Part shown: positions 27,839 to 36,325 of the stretch, piece after piece | Numbering within the stretch: the first letter of the stretch is position 1 | Layout of the letters: each line of letters opens with the position of its first letter | DNA from: an uncultured Rickettsiales bacterium | Lineage (GTDB): Bacteria; Pseudomonadota; Alphaproteobacteria; Rickettsiales; UBA1997 | DNA length: 59,949 nucleotides | NCBI GenBank assembly: GCA_905478165.1 | Contig: CAJQHK010000017.1 | Location: 1 to 59,949, forward strand | Direction: 5' to 3' | Made by a program: the position numbers and the translations under genes | The notes under the pieces: generated by a model | Told to the model about the DNA's origin: nothing | The model's input: only the letters and a program-made list of their open reading frames with translations | Database searches by the model: none

Positions 27839-29248
27839 ATGAATATATTACTCAATAATAGAATTTTAAAAATATTATTCTCTCTCCTTCTTCTCTTTGT
27901 AATTTTAAATTTACCCGAGAGTGAAATTTTTACAACAGAGATAATCACTGTTATTGCGGTAAGTGTTTTTATTTTTTCCTTATGGATCACTGAAGCTCTT
28001 CCGATTCCTGTAACTTCTCTTTTTCCACTGTTTATGATGCCATTATTTGGCATTATGCCAATAGGTGATGTGTCAAAAAATTATGGTAGTCCGATTATTT
28101 TTCTATTTTTAGCTGGTCTTATTTTGGCGGTTGCAATTAGCAAGTGGAAGTTAAGCAAAAGAATTGCGCTTTATATTTTAAAATTCACTAGTAAATCAGC
28201 CTCAGGAATTATGCTTGGTTTTATGATTTCTACTGCATTTTTAAGTATGTGGATTAGTAATACCGCAACGACTATGATGATGCTTCCTATTGCTATGTCC
28301 GTGATTGGAGTTTTAAGAAAGCAGGATGAAAGATTCATAGTTTTTGCTAAATATCTTTTAATCGCTATCGCCTATTCAGCTTCAATTGGTGGTATGGCAA
28401 CTTTGATTGGCACTCCTCCGAATGCTATTTTTGCCGCTTATGCTAGTGAATCTTTAAATTATGAGTTTGAATTCATTGTTTGGTTTAAAATGTTCTTCCC
28501 TTTGGTGGTTATTTTGATTTTATTAATGTGGCTTTATCTGAAAACTCTTGCTGGTAAAATTAATGCCGACTTAACTCAGGGACGTAAATTTATTGATAAT
28601 GAGTTGAAGAAATTAGGAAAAATTACTTATGAAGAAGCTAATGTTTTGTTGGTTTTTGTAATTATCGCTTGTGGCTGGATTTTTAAATCCTATTTACCTA
28701 TTAAAATATCTGACGCTTCAATCGGCATTATGGGTATCACTTTGTTATTCGCCTTACCCAATAAAAAAAGAACTGATTCGATTTTAAATTGGGAGGATGC
28801 TAGAGAAATTTCTTGGGGTACGTTGCTTTTATTTGGAGGAGGTATTTCAATCGCCAAAGCTCTTGAATCATCTGGTATTATTACTGTGTTAGGTGACTAT
28901 ATTTCTGTCTGGTCTGGCGGAAGTATTGTGTTGGCAATGGTAATTACGTTATTTTTGACAATATATTTGACAGAATTTATAGGGAATGCTGCTCTGATTG
29001 CTATTATGATTCCAATTTTAGTTGAAATTGGATTAAAAATAGGTGGTGTGGAAGCTCAATTTGATGTTGTCCTTCCTGCTGTTATCGCTTGTTCCTGCGC
29101 CTTTATGTTGCCGATGGCTACCCCACCAAATGCTATAATTTTCTCTAGTAAATTTATAAAAATTAGTGAAATGGCAAAAGTTGGATTCTTAGCAAATATT
29201 TTTGCCGGATTGGTAATATTAGGGTATTTTAGGTTTTTTATAAGTTAA
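27839..29248 (+). CDS. DASS-family (SLC13) sodium:dicarboxylate symporter
   Basis: A polytopic membrane protein with about 11 hydrophobic segments. The two SNT-type sodium/substrate motifs are recognisable: SMWISNTATTMMMLP (136-150) with IGTPPNAI (190-197), and the second repeat with GNAALIAIMIPI and MATPPNAIIF. 469 residues is normal. The family imports succinate, malate, citrate or sulfate; the exact substrate is not readable. Dicarboxylate uptake would fit a host-associated respiratory bacterium. yaaA starts 1 base after its stop. Confidence 0.9.
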   Translation: MNILLNNRILKILFSLLLLFVILNLPESEIFTTEIITVIAVSVFIFSLWITEALPIPVTSLFPLFMMPLFGIMPIGDVSKNYGSPIIFLFLAGLILAVAISKWKLSKRIALYILKFTSKSASGIMLGFMISTAFLSMWISNTATTMMMLPIAMSVIGVLRKQDERFIVFAKYLLIAIAYSASIGGMATLIGTPPNAIFAAYASESLNYEFEFIVWFKMFFPLVVILILLMWLYLKTLAGKINADLTQGRKFIDNELKKLGKITYEEANVLLVFVIIACGWIFKSYLPIKISDASIGIMGITLLFALPNKKRTDSILNWEDAREISWGTLLLFGGGISIAKALESSGIITVLGDYISVWSGGSIVLAMVITLFLTIYLTEFIGNAALIAIMIPILVEIGLKIGGVEAQFDVVLPAVIACSCAFMLPMATPPNAIIFSSKFIKISEMAKVGFLANIFAGLVILGYFRFFIS

Positions 29249-29249
29249 C

Positions 29250-30014
29250 TTGACTAATTATAATATTCTTCTACCACCATCGGAGGGAAAAATAGAGGGA
29301 GGAAAAGAAAAATACATTGAAGCTAAGAGTGGTCATGCATTTGGTTTTTTAGAAAAGGATAGAATATTTTTATTAAAAAATCTTTTAGATTTTATTTCTA
29401 AAGCCAATCATTCTGATTTGGAAAAATTATTTTCTGTTAAATCTAACATCTCTAATATTACGTCTTTTTTAGAAAATTTTGATCAAAAATTAACATTACC
29501 AGCGATTGAGAGATATTCTGGAGTAATGTTTAGTGCAATTGATTATCCATCTTTGGATGACGCTCAAAAAGATCGCGCAAATAATTCAATTTTATTTATT
29601 GATGCTTTATTTGGTCTTTTAAGGTTGCAGGATTTAATTCCAAATTATAAGTTAGCAATTTCTGCTAAATTTTCTGATTTTAAAATTGATCATCATTGGA
29701 AAAAAGTCCTTAAAAATCACTTAGAAGAAGCTTTAAAAGATAAAATTATTCTTGATATTTTGCCGCAGGCACATCGAAAAGCGGTTGACATTAGCAGTGA
29801 AAATCATTATTTGATAAATTTTTTTGAAATAAAAAATAATAAAGCCAAAAATGCTGGTCATATTTCTAAAAAACTTAAAGGTGAGTTTGTTCGATATATT
29901 TTGGGCTTTGATGAAATAAGTCTTGAAATTTTATATAACTTCTCACATAGTGAGGGTTATATTTATAGTGAAGATCTGTCTTCCAATAGTGAAATAATTT
30001 TTTTAAAATCTTAA
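29250..30014 (+). CDS. yaaA: YaaA/DUF328 peroxide-stress family protein
   Basis: Starts at TTG 29250, giving MTNYNILLPPSEGK; the LLPPSEGK block is the family's N-terminal signature, and RYSGVMFSAIDY, FIDALFGLLR and LPQAHRKAVD follow. YaaA lowers free iron and DNA damage after peroxide in E. coli; the biochemical activity is not settled. 254 residues is normal. It is packed between the DASS transporter (1 base) and infA (9 bases). Confidence 0.9.
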   Translation: MTNYNILLPPSEGKIEGGKEKYIEAKSGHAFGFLEKDRIFLLKNLLDFISKANHSDLEKLFSVKSNISNITSFLENFDQKLTLPAIERYSGVMFSAIDYPSLDDAQKDRANNSILFIDALFGLLRLQDLIPNYKLAISAKFSDFKIDHHWKKVLKNHLEEALKDKIILDILPQAHRKAVDISSENHYLINFFEIKNNKAKNAGHISKKLKGEFVRYILGFDEISLEILYNFSHSEGYIYSEDLSSNSEIIFLKS

Positions 30015-30023
30015 ATATCAAAT

Positions 30024-30242
30024 ATGCCAAAAGATGATCTCTTGACAATCAGTGGAGTCGTAACTGAAGTTTTACCAAATACTATTTTTAGAGTAACATT
30101 GGAAAATAAATTTGTTATTACGGCCCACGCTTCTGGTAAAATTCGTAAAAATAAGATTAGAATTCTAAAAGGTGATAAGGTTGAGGTTGAAATGACAACT
30201 TACGATCTAACTAAGGGACGAATAATTAAAAGAATAGGATAG
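30024..30242 (+). CDS. infA: Translation initiation factor IF-1
   Basis: A 72-residue S1/OB-fold protein. The canonical [28 protein letters not shown] and LTKGRIIKR segments are present. It follows yaaA closely and is followed by an intrinsic terminator, so it ends the DASS-yaaA-infA unit. Confidence 0.98.
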   Translation: MPKDDLLTISGVVTEVLPNTIFRVTLENKFVITAHASGKIRKNKIRILKGDKVEVEMTTYDLTKGRIIKRIG

Positions 30243-30253
30243 GTTTTTAAAGA

Positions 30254-30295
30254 AATCTCTAACAAATATTAGTCATCTAGAGATTATCTTTTTTT
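30254..30295 (+). terminator. Intrinsic terminator after infA
   Basis: AATCTCTA (30254-30261) pairs with TAGAGATT (30278-30285), followed by ATCTTTTTTT. Stem plus T-run about 12 bases after the infA stop is a classic rho-independent terminator. Confidence 0.75.
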
Positions 30296-30564
30296 ATTTA
30301 GATTTGATATTTTTAAGTTAAGAAGTTGTAAGCCAAAGATTTGTAATTTTTTCATTCCTATCTAGACGAAAAAGATAAAAATGGGTCGGTGTAAAACCAT
30401 CACTGAGTCGTTACACTCCTAGACCTGGTCTTGGCCGGAGTTATGACAAAGTTTTTTGTAATATATCATCTATACTTCTTATTTATAAATGGGAAATGGT
30501 ATTATTGACTTCTTGTTACCACCTTATTAATATTTCAGCTACATTAATTAATTAATTAACCAGC
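30296..30564 (+). other. leuC upstream region: structured block and repeat fragment
   Basis: The gap between infA and leuC is 322 bases. A block at about 30389-30441 is clearly richer in G+C than its surroundings and folds: GTGTAA (30389-30394) with TTACAC (30411-30416), and ACTCC-AGACC-GGTCT-GGAGT across 30415-30441. From 30467 the 18-mer CATCTATACTTCTTATTT is identical to 25413-25430, and it runs into ATAAATGGGAAATGGTATTA, which resembles a half-site of the dispersed palindromic repeats. No ORF of note is present. Confidence 0.45.
30505..30533 (+). promoter_or_regulatory. Probable sigma-70-type promoter of leuC
   Basis: TTGACT (30505-30510), a 17-base spacer, then TAATAT (30528-30533). The predicted start at about 30540 leaves a leader of some 25 bases before ATG 30565, too short for an attenuator. 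TTAATTAATTAATTAA lies between them. Confidence 0.55.
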
Positions 30565-31980
30565 ATGATGGGAAAGACTCTTTACGATAAAATTTGGCAA
30601 TCACATTTGGTGCATGAAGATAAAAATTTTAATATTATTTATGTTGATAGGCAGTTAATTCATGAAGTAACTTCTCCTCAAGCTTTCGAAGGTCTTAGGA
30701 TAAATAATCGTAAAGTTAAGAATCCCAATTTTCATTTAGCTGTAGCTGATCATAATGTTCCAACTACCATAGCAAATCGTGGTAATGGAGTGGAAGGGGT
30801 GTCGGACTTAATTGCTAAGACTCAAATTCAAACTTTAGAAGGTAATTGCAAGGAATTTAAAATTAAATATTTTGATCTTGATGATGAGAAGCAAGGTATT
30901 GTTCACATCGTCGGTCCAGAGCAGGGATTTACTCAACCGGGCATGATCATTGTTTGTGGCGATAGTCATACAGCGACTCATGGAGCATTTGGCGCTCTTG
31001 CATTTGGAATTGGTACTAGTGAGGTAGAGCATGTCTTATCAACTCAAACCTTACAGCAGGAAAAATCAAAAAATCTTTTAGTTAAAATTGATGGCAAGTT
31101 AAGTGAGTATGTCACCGCGAAAGATGTTGCCTTGGCTATCATTGCTAAAATTGGAACGGCAGGTGGTACAGGCTATGTTATTGAGTATGGCGGAGAGGTA
31201 ATTAAAAATCTTTCTATGGAGGCTAGGATGACCATTTGCAACATGACAATTGAGGCTGGAGCTCGATCTGGTTTAATTGCTCCAGACGAAACTACTTTTA
31301 CATATTTAAAAGATCTTCCATTTTCACCAAAAGGAAAGGATTTTGATAAGGCTGTTACCTATTGGAAGTCCTTAGTTTCTGATTTGGACGCTCAATATGA
31401 TAAAATTGTTACTTTAGATGCTAATGAGATTGAGCCTTTTGTCACTTGGGGAACTAGTCCTGAGGATGCGTTACCAATTTCAGCTTCCGTTCCTGTGCCA
31501 TCAGATTTTAACGAATCAAAGGCTGTTGCAGTTAAGAGGTCTTTAGAATATATGGGTCTAACTTCAGGCACAAAATTAGAAGATATTGTGATTGATAAGG
31601 TTTTTATCGGCTCTTGCACCAACGGTAGGATTGAGGATTTACGAGCTGCCGCTAAAGTTTCTAAGGGCAAAAAGATTGCAAAAAATATTAAATTAGCAAT
31701 GGTCGTTCCCGGCTCTGGTTTGGTTAAAAAACAGGCTGAATCTGAAGGTTTAGACAAAATATTTATTGAAACTGGTTTTGAGTGGAGAGAGCCTGGTTGC
31801 TCAATGTGTTTAGCTATGAATGCTGATAAATTGGAATCAGGAGAGAGGTGCGCCTCAACTTCTAATAGAAATTTTGAAGGAAGACAAGGTAGAGGTGGTA
31901 GAACTCATTTATTAAGTCCGGAGATGGCGGTTGCGGCTGCTATTAATGGCAAACTAACCGATGTAAGAAAAGTTGTTTAA
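30565..31980 (+). CDS. leuC: 3-isopropylmalate dehydratase large subunit
   Basis: Aconitase-family enzyme of leucine synthesis; also isomerises citramalate in the CimA route. The [4Fe-4S] cysteines are C351 (SCTNGR), C412 and C415 (EPGCSMC). [19 protein letters not shown] and the C-terminal [19 protein letters not shown] are standard. 471 residues. leuD is not adjacent; instead a coq9-like and a cvpA-like gene follow. Confidence 0.97.
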   Translation: MMGKTLYDKIWQSHLVHEDKNFNIIYVDRQLIHEVTSPQAFEGLRINNRKVKNPNFHLAVADHNVPTTIANRGNGVEGVSDLIAKTQIQTLEGNCKEFKIKYFDLDDEKQGIVHIVGPEQGFTQPGMIIVCGDSHTATHGAFGALAFGIGTSEVEHVLSTQTLQQEKSKNLLVKIDGKLSEYVTAKDVALAIIAKIGTAGGTGYVIEYGGEVIKNLSMEARMTICNMTIEAGARSGLIAPDETTFTYLKDLPFSPKGKDFDKAVTYWKSLVSDLDAQYDKIVTLDANEIEPFVTWGTSPEDALPISASVPVPSDFNESKAVAVKRSLEYMGLTSGTKLEDIVIDKVFIGSCTNGRIEDLRAAAKVSKGKKIAKNIKLAMVVPGSGLVKKQAESEGLDKIFIETGFEWREPGCSMCLAMNADKLESGERCASTSNRNFEGRQGRGGRTHLLSPEMAVAAAINGKLTDVRKVV

Positions 31981-32004
31981 ATCTAAAATTATTTTTACTA
32001 TTTT

Positions 32005-32703
32005 ATGTCGTTAATCGATTCAGACAAAAATAAAGAAAAAATTTTAAAGAAATTTTTTGAAATTTCTTCTGCCCTCGGCTGTAGTGAGGAGGTGTTGCAA
32101 AGTGCGGTTACAGAGTCTGGTTTTGATTCTAAATTAAAAGATATTTTTTTTGAAGATGGTCTAATTGATTTATTTAATTTTGCAATTGATGTCTTGGACA
32201 AAAAAACCCTGAAAGAAGCTGAGGGGATAGACTTGTCTGAGTTTGGTATCTCTGGCAAGATTCGTGAGTTTGTTAAAATTAGATTACATTTAGTGGCAGA
32301 AAATTATAATAGTTTTTGTCAAATATCTTCTTATTTAAGACATAATCCGAAGATGTTATCATTTATACTGCAAAAATCTTATAAATTTTCAGATTTAGTT
32401 TGGTACGAGATTGATGATCAATCTACAGATTATAATTTTTATAGTAAAAGAATTTTACTTTCTAAAATTTATTTAAAAACATTGTCCTTTTTTTCTAAAA
32501 ATAACTCAGTTGATAAATCTTTATTATATTTTGACAGTCAGATTCAAAATGTCTTAAAGTTTTCTAAGGTAAAATCTGAAATCAAGGAAATGATTGGTGG
32601 TATTTTTAAAAAGAATAATGACAACAACTTAATTTTTACTAAAGAAGTATTTAAAAAATGTTGTTTAAAATTACCTTTTATAAGATTATATGGTAGGAGA
32701 TAA
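32005..32703 (+). CDS. COQ9-family ubiquinone biosynthesis protein
   Basis: Helical lipid-binding family of alphaproteobacteria and mitochondria that assists ubiquinone synthesis. The sequence shows the N-terminal TetR-like half (KEKILKKFFEISSALGCSEE), the KIREFVKIRLHL segment, and the diagnostic DLVWYEIDDQSTDYNFYSKR followed by LLSKIYLKTLSFF. 232 residues. It follows leuC by 24 bases and overlaps the cvpA-like gene by 14 nt. Confidence 0.85.
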   Translation: MSLIDSDKNKEKILKKFFEISSALGCSEEVLQSAVTESGFDSKLKDIFFEDGLIDLFNFAIDVLDKKTLKEAEGIDLSEFGISGKIREFVKIRLHLVAENYNSFCQISSYLRHNPKMLSFILQKSYKFSDLVWYEIDDQSTDYNFYSKRILLSKIYLKTLSFFSKNNSVDKSLLYFDSQIQNVLKFSKVKSEIKEMIGGIFKKNNDNNLIFTKEVFKKCCLKLPFIRLYGRR

Positions 32704-33487
32704 CTCTTTTGATCTAGTCGTTGGAACCATATTGTTGCTAATAATACTTTTTTCTTTTTTAAAAGGTTTTGCTAGAGATTTTTCTTCTACCTTGTGCTGG
32801 TTTTCTGCTGCCTTAATTTCTTATTTTTTTGGCCCCGTATTATTTAATATTTTTAAAATTCATATTGGCAACGCCTATCTGGCTAAAGTCTCTTCTTACT
32901 CAATTTTATTTATTATTACTCTAATCATTATTTACATATTGATTTCAAAATTATTGAGACCGCTATTAAGTAAGATTCCTGATGTAATTGACCGCTCTTT
33001 AGGTTTGTTTTTTGGTGTTTTTAAAGGATATGTTATGTTATGCTTAGTGTTTGGTGTTTTTGTAAAAATCTCTAATAGTCATATATTTTCTTATTTAAGC
33101 AAGACTAAGAAAACTTCCGGAGGCGACACTATGAATTGGTTTAGCAATGCAAAATCCTATCCAATTTTAGAATTTGGCGCATCAAAACTATCTTTTCTTT
33201 TTGACCATATATCGTTGGATTTTCTGGAAAGGAGTTCAGATAGTAATATTGAAATTAAAGATCCTGATGGTAATAAATTTATGGATGATAATTTTGATAA
33301 GGGGTTAGAATCTGGTAGCAAAAAATTATCTATTAACAAGAACGCAGTAAAATCTGGTGGATACAAATCTAATGAAATTAGAAAAATGGATAGATTAATT
33401 TATGTAATAGATAATATTAATGACAACAGCTCTGAGGATGGTGCAGATAAGAGTTCTGTTATAGAGTTACTAATACCAGGTTTGTAA
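32690..33487 (+). CDS. CvpA-family membrane protein
   Basis: Four hydrophobic segments in the first 130 residues with the family pattern FDLVVGTILLLIILFSFLKG and FARDFSSTLCWFSA, then PDVIDRSLGLFFGVFKGYVM. After that comes a soluble tail of about 130 residues rich in Ser, Asp and Lys, which is longer than in E. coli CvpA (162 residues). CvpA is linked to colicin V secretion and envelope homeostasis; its mechanism is unknown. Overlap with coq9 (14 nt) implies coupling. Confidence 0.85.
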   Translation: MVGDNSFDLVVGTILLLIILFSFLKGFARDFSSTLCWFSAALISYFFGPVLFNIFKIHIGNAYLAKVSSYSILFIITLIIIYILISKLLRPLLSKIPDVIDRSLGLFFGVFKGYVMLCLVFGVFVKISNSHIFSYLSKTKKTSGGDTMNWFSNAKSYPILEFGASKLSFLFDHISLDFLERSSDSNIEIKDPDGNKFMDDNFDKGLESGSKKLSINKNAVKSGGYKSNEIRKMDRLIYVIDNINDNSSEDGADKSSVIELLIPGL

Positions 33488-33649
33488 GTAGCACCGTCTC
33501 TCATTATGCACCAACTTTTGCCAGCATATTGGAGGAGGCAAGATTGATAAATGGTATTATTTTTGCGGTGTTTTGAGTGTTTTATTACAGTTAGGAACTG
33601 TGCACAGCTACGTATGTAGCTATTATTTTAATTAATTAATTAATTATTT
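33488..33649 (+). promoter_or_regulatory. fabG upstream region with hairpin and possible promoter
   Basis: A modest promoter match is TTGCGG (33563-33568), 17 bases, TACAGT (33586-33591). Just downstream AGCTAC/GTAGCT (33606-33611/33616-33621) forms a 6-bp hairpin in the presumed 5' leader, followed by TTAATTAATTAATTAATTA before ATG 33650. GATAAATGGTATTATT (33544-33559) resembles the right half-site in the leuC leader. Confidence 0.35.
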
Positions 33650-34387
33650 ATGTTTAATTTAGAAGGAAAAAATGCCTTAATTACAGGTGCAAGTGGTGGT
33701 ATTGGCGGCGCTATTGCTAAATCTTTAAGTAAGCTAGGTGCTAATGTGGTTATTTCTGGCACCAGAGAAGAAAAATTACAAGCTCTGAAATTGGAAATCC
33801 CTGGTAAGTGCGAAATTTTAACTTGTAATCTATCTGATTTCGATCAGGTTGAGAGTTTGTTTTCTAAGGCGGAAGAGTTTTTTGGCTCTATTGATATTCT
33901 TGTTTGCAATGCCGGTATTACAAAAGATAATTTGATTATGAGAGTTAAGAATGAAGATTGGGATGATGTTTTAAACGTTAATCTTAAATCTACTTTTATC
34001 TTAAATAAAAATGCTGCAACTAAGATGATCAGAAGAAAATTTGGTAGAATTATTAATATTTCTTCTGTTGTTGGTGTTTCTGGAAACCCTGGTCAGGCCA
34101 ATTATTGTGCTTCAAAAGCTGGTATGATTGGTATGGGCAAGTCAATTGCTATGGATATCGCTAAAAGAGGTGTAACCGTAAATGCTGTTGCACCAGGTTT
34201 TATTGCAACTGAGATGACGGATAATCTTAATGACAAACAAAAAGTAGCTATTAATGACAAGATTCCTGCTGGTAAGATGGGATCAGTAAGCGACATTGCT
34301 TCAGCAGTTTGTTTTTTATCTAGCAATGAATCTGGATATATTACTGGACAAACTCTTCATGTAAATGGTGGAATGCTTATGATCTAA
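33650..34387 (+). CDS. fabG: 3-oxoacyl-[acyl-carrier-protein] reductase
   Basis: Short-chain dehydrogenase of fatty-acid elongation. The NADP motif is GASGGIGGAI (13-22), NAGI (87-90), and the triad Ser139, Tyr152 and Lys156 (YCASK). IATEMTDNL near the C-terminal third is typical of FabG. 245 residues. It stands alone without fabD, acpP or fabF, again showing scattered housekeeping clusters. Confidence 0.93.
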   Translation: MFNLEGKNALITGASGGIGGAIAKSLSKLGANVVISGTREEKLQALKLEIPGKCEILTCNLSDFDQVESLFSKAEEFFGSIDILVCNAGITKDNLIMRVKNEDWDDVLNVNLKSTFILNKNAATKMIRRKFGRIINISSVVGVSGNPGQANYCASKAGMIGMGKSIAMDIAKRGVTVNAVAPGFIATEMTDNLNDKQKVAINDKIPAGKMGSVSDIASAVCFLSSNESGYITGQTLHVNGGMLMI

Positions 34388-34443
34388 GGTCGTTGTAAAT
34401 TTAGAGTTTTTTGCTGAATATTACATATTCAATGCAATTGTGG

Positions 34444-34525
34444 CAATTTCTATCTTTAAAACAGTGTTTTCAAAAAAACTGTTTTAACTTGTGTATTTTA
34501 AAGGCAGGAATTGGTATGATTTTTT
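34444..34525 (+). repeat. Palindromic repeat copy after fabG (possible terminator)
   Basis: CAATTTCTATCTTTAAAA (34444-34461) pairs imperfectly with TTTTAAAGGCAGGAATTG (34496-34513), then GGTATGATTTTTT supplies a T-run. Inside is a second stem AAAACAG/CTGTTTT (34458-34464/34479-34485). The right half and loop match the perfect palindrome at 57364-57429 over some 36 bases with about 5 differences, so these are two copies of one element. Confidence 0.7.
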
Positions 34526-34543
34526 AACCTTAATAACCCACCT

Positions 34544-35167
34544 ATGTCTCAAATATTATCTAAATTATCATTTATTCTGGCCATTTTATTGGTTAGCAAT
34601 GTTAATGCCAAAATTATTTCCTATGACAAAGTGCCATCTGGTACTTATAAATTAGATAAAACACATGCTAGTATTGTTTGGCAGGTTTCTCATCTAGGTC
34701 TTTCTGATTATACTGCGAGATTTTCTAATTTTGATGCTACAATAAAATTCGATGTTAAAGATCCTAAAAGTAGTATTGTAGAAGCCGAAATTGATTCTTT
34801 TTCAATAAAGACTGAATATCCATATCCAGAACAAAAAGATTTTGATAAAAAGTTACAAGGAGGTAGTTGGTTTGATAGTAAAAAATTCCCTAAAATTATC
34901 TTTAAATCCAAGAGGATTGAGCTCATTAATGACAAAAATGGTGTAATGGTTGGAAATCTAACATTTTTAGGAGTTACCAAAGAAGTAAAGTTGGATATAG
35001 TTTTTAATGGAGCCATGACAAGACAGCCATTTACTAAAAAACCAACCATGGGTTTTAAGGCCACAGCCATCATTAAAAGATCCGACTGGGGTATGAAAAC
35101 TTACATACCAAAAATTGGTGATGAGGTAAAGATCGTTTTTGATGGTGAATTTGGAATGGAAGATTAA
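34544..35167 (+). CDS. YceI-family periplasmic protein (first copy)
   Basis: Signal peptide 1-22 (ILAILLVSNVNA), then the YceI lipocalin-like barrel that binds isoprenoid-type lipids: YKLDKTHASIVWQVSHLG, SWFDSKKFPKIIFKS and GNLTFLGVTKEVKLD. 207 residues. It begins a four-gene run yceI-cytochrome b561-yceI-dxr. A link to quinone or polyprenyl metabolism is suggested by family and by the b561 neighbour, not proven. Confidence 0.92.
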   Translation: MSQILSKLSFILAILLVSNVNAKIISYDKVPSGTYKLDKTHASIVWQVSHLGLSDYTARFSNFDATIKFDVKDPKSSIVEAEIDSFSIKTEYPYPEQKDFDKKLQGGSWFDSKKFPKIIFKSKRIELINDKNGVMVGNLTFLGVTKEVKLDIVFNGAMTRQPFTKKPTMGFKATAIIKRSDWGMKTYIPKIGDEVKIVFDGEFGMED

Positions 35168-35183
35168 ATATTAAAATATTCAA

Positions 35184-35741
35184 ATGTCAAAGAAAAATAA
35201 TTATCATATTTCTATCATTTTGCTTCACTGGATTATGGCATTAGCTATTTTTCTAATGTTAATTAGTGGCACTATTATTGAATATACTGATATCAATAAA
35301 TCTCTAAAATTTGATTTATATCAATATCATAAATCTCTTGGAGTTTTACTTTTGATTGCTCTTTTGGTTCGTGTTTTTTGTAGAATGATAACTAGAATAC
35401 CAACTTTACCAAAGAAATTTTCTAATTTAGAGGTGAAATTAACTAAATGTGGTCACTATATTTTATATCTCTTGATGCTTACCATGGTTTCTTCTGGTTG
35501 GTTTATTGTGTCAACCAGTTCTTATGGTTTGCCAACTATTGTTTTTGGTCTTTTTGAGTGGCCTCATATTCCAAACTTAATGGGCGAAAGAAAGTTACAT
35601 AAATTAGCGGAATTAATTCATTTTGTAGGTGCAATTTCTTTATTTTTAGCAATAATTGGACATGTAGGGATGGTTATTAAGCATAAAATTATCGACAGAG
35701 AGGGTTTATTGCAAAGAATATGGTTCAGCAAGAGGAAATAA
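35184..35741 (+). CDS. Cytochrome b561-family membrane protein
   Basis: Four transmembrane helices with the haem-ligating histidines at likely positions H15 (ILLHWIMA), H49 (QYHKSLG) and two late ones (AELIHFVGA and AIIGHVGMV). 185 residues. The E. coli relatives CybB/YceJ oxidise ubiquinol or superoxide; the yceJ-yceI pairing is common in proteobacteria, and here it is flanked by two yceI genes. It ends 22 nt into a longer reading of the second yceI. Confidence 0.92.
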   Translation: MSKKNNYHISIILLHWIMALAIFLMLISGTIIEYTDINKSLKFDLYQYHKSLGVLLLIALLVRVFCRMITRIPTLPKKFSNLEVKLTKCGHYILYLLMLTMVSSGWFIVSTSSYGLPTIVFGLFEWPHIPNLMGERKLHKLAELIHFVGAISLFLAIIGHVGMVIKHKIIDREGLLQRIWFSKRK

Positions 35742-35749
35742 AATTATTT

Positions 35750-36325
35750 ATGAGAAAGGTTGGCAGTTTTGTGGTATTATGCATATCTATTGGGTTGTTT
35801 ATGATTAATAACTCTTATGCCAAAGATTACCAGATAGACTATTTGAAGAGTAGGGTTGTTTTTTCTGGCAACCATGCTGACAATAAATTTACAGGATATG
35901 TACAGAAATATCAGTCAAAAATTATTTTTGATAAAAATAATCTAAAAAATAGTAAAATTGAGGTAATTTTTGATATGAATAGCTTTAAAACTGGTAATGA
36001 AATGTATGATGGTGCATTACCAAGTAAGGACTGGCTTAATGTTAAAAATTACCCTAAAGGCTATTTTAAATCTACAAAGATCATCGATAATTCTGGTGGA
36101 AATTTTCAGATGGAGGGTAACTTAATAATAAAAAATATTACTAAAAAAATTAATCTTATCTTTATTATAAAAGATCTAGATAAGAGCTTACTTAATGTAA
36201 AGTCAGATTTTAAAATTAATCGTCTAGATTTTGATATTGGACGTGAATCCGATGATTCTGGTGAGTGGGTTGATCTTGAGATTGATGTCTCATTAGATTT
36301 AATTGTTAAGACTTCCTATGAATAA
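35750..36325 (+). CDS. YceI-family periplasmic protein (second copy)
   Basis: From ATG 35750 the protein begins MRKVGSFVVLCISIGLFM, a signal peptide ending near SYA. AGAGGA lies about a dozen bases upstream and the b561 gene ends just before it, so this start is preferred to ATG 35720. The YceI barrel follows: KSRVVFSGNHADNKFTGYV, SKDWLNVKNYPKGYFKST and LIIKNITKKINLIF. About 191 residues. It differs strongly from the first copy, so it is an old paralogue or a different subfamily. Its end overlaps the dxr start by 8 nt. Confidence 0.9.
   Translation: MRKVGSFVVLCISIGLFMINNSYAKDYQIDYLKSRVVFSGNHADNKFTGYVQKYQSKIIFDKNNLKNSKIEVIFDMNSFKTGNEMYDGALPSKDWLNVKNYPKGYFKSTKIIDNSGGNFQMEGNLIIKNITKKINLIFIIKDLDKSLLNVKSDFKINRLDFDIGRESDDSGEWVDLEIDVSLDLIVKTSYE

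Noticed and set aside
30389-30441. tRNA, tmRNA or leucine attenuator before leuC
   Set aside because: No T-arm GTTCRAATC motif, no tag ORF, no leader peptide with Leu codons, and the block lies upstream of the likely promoter.
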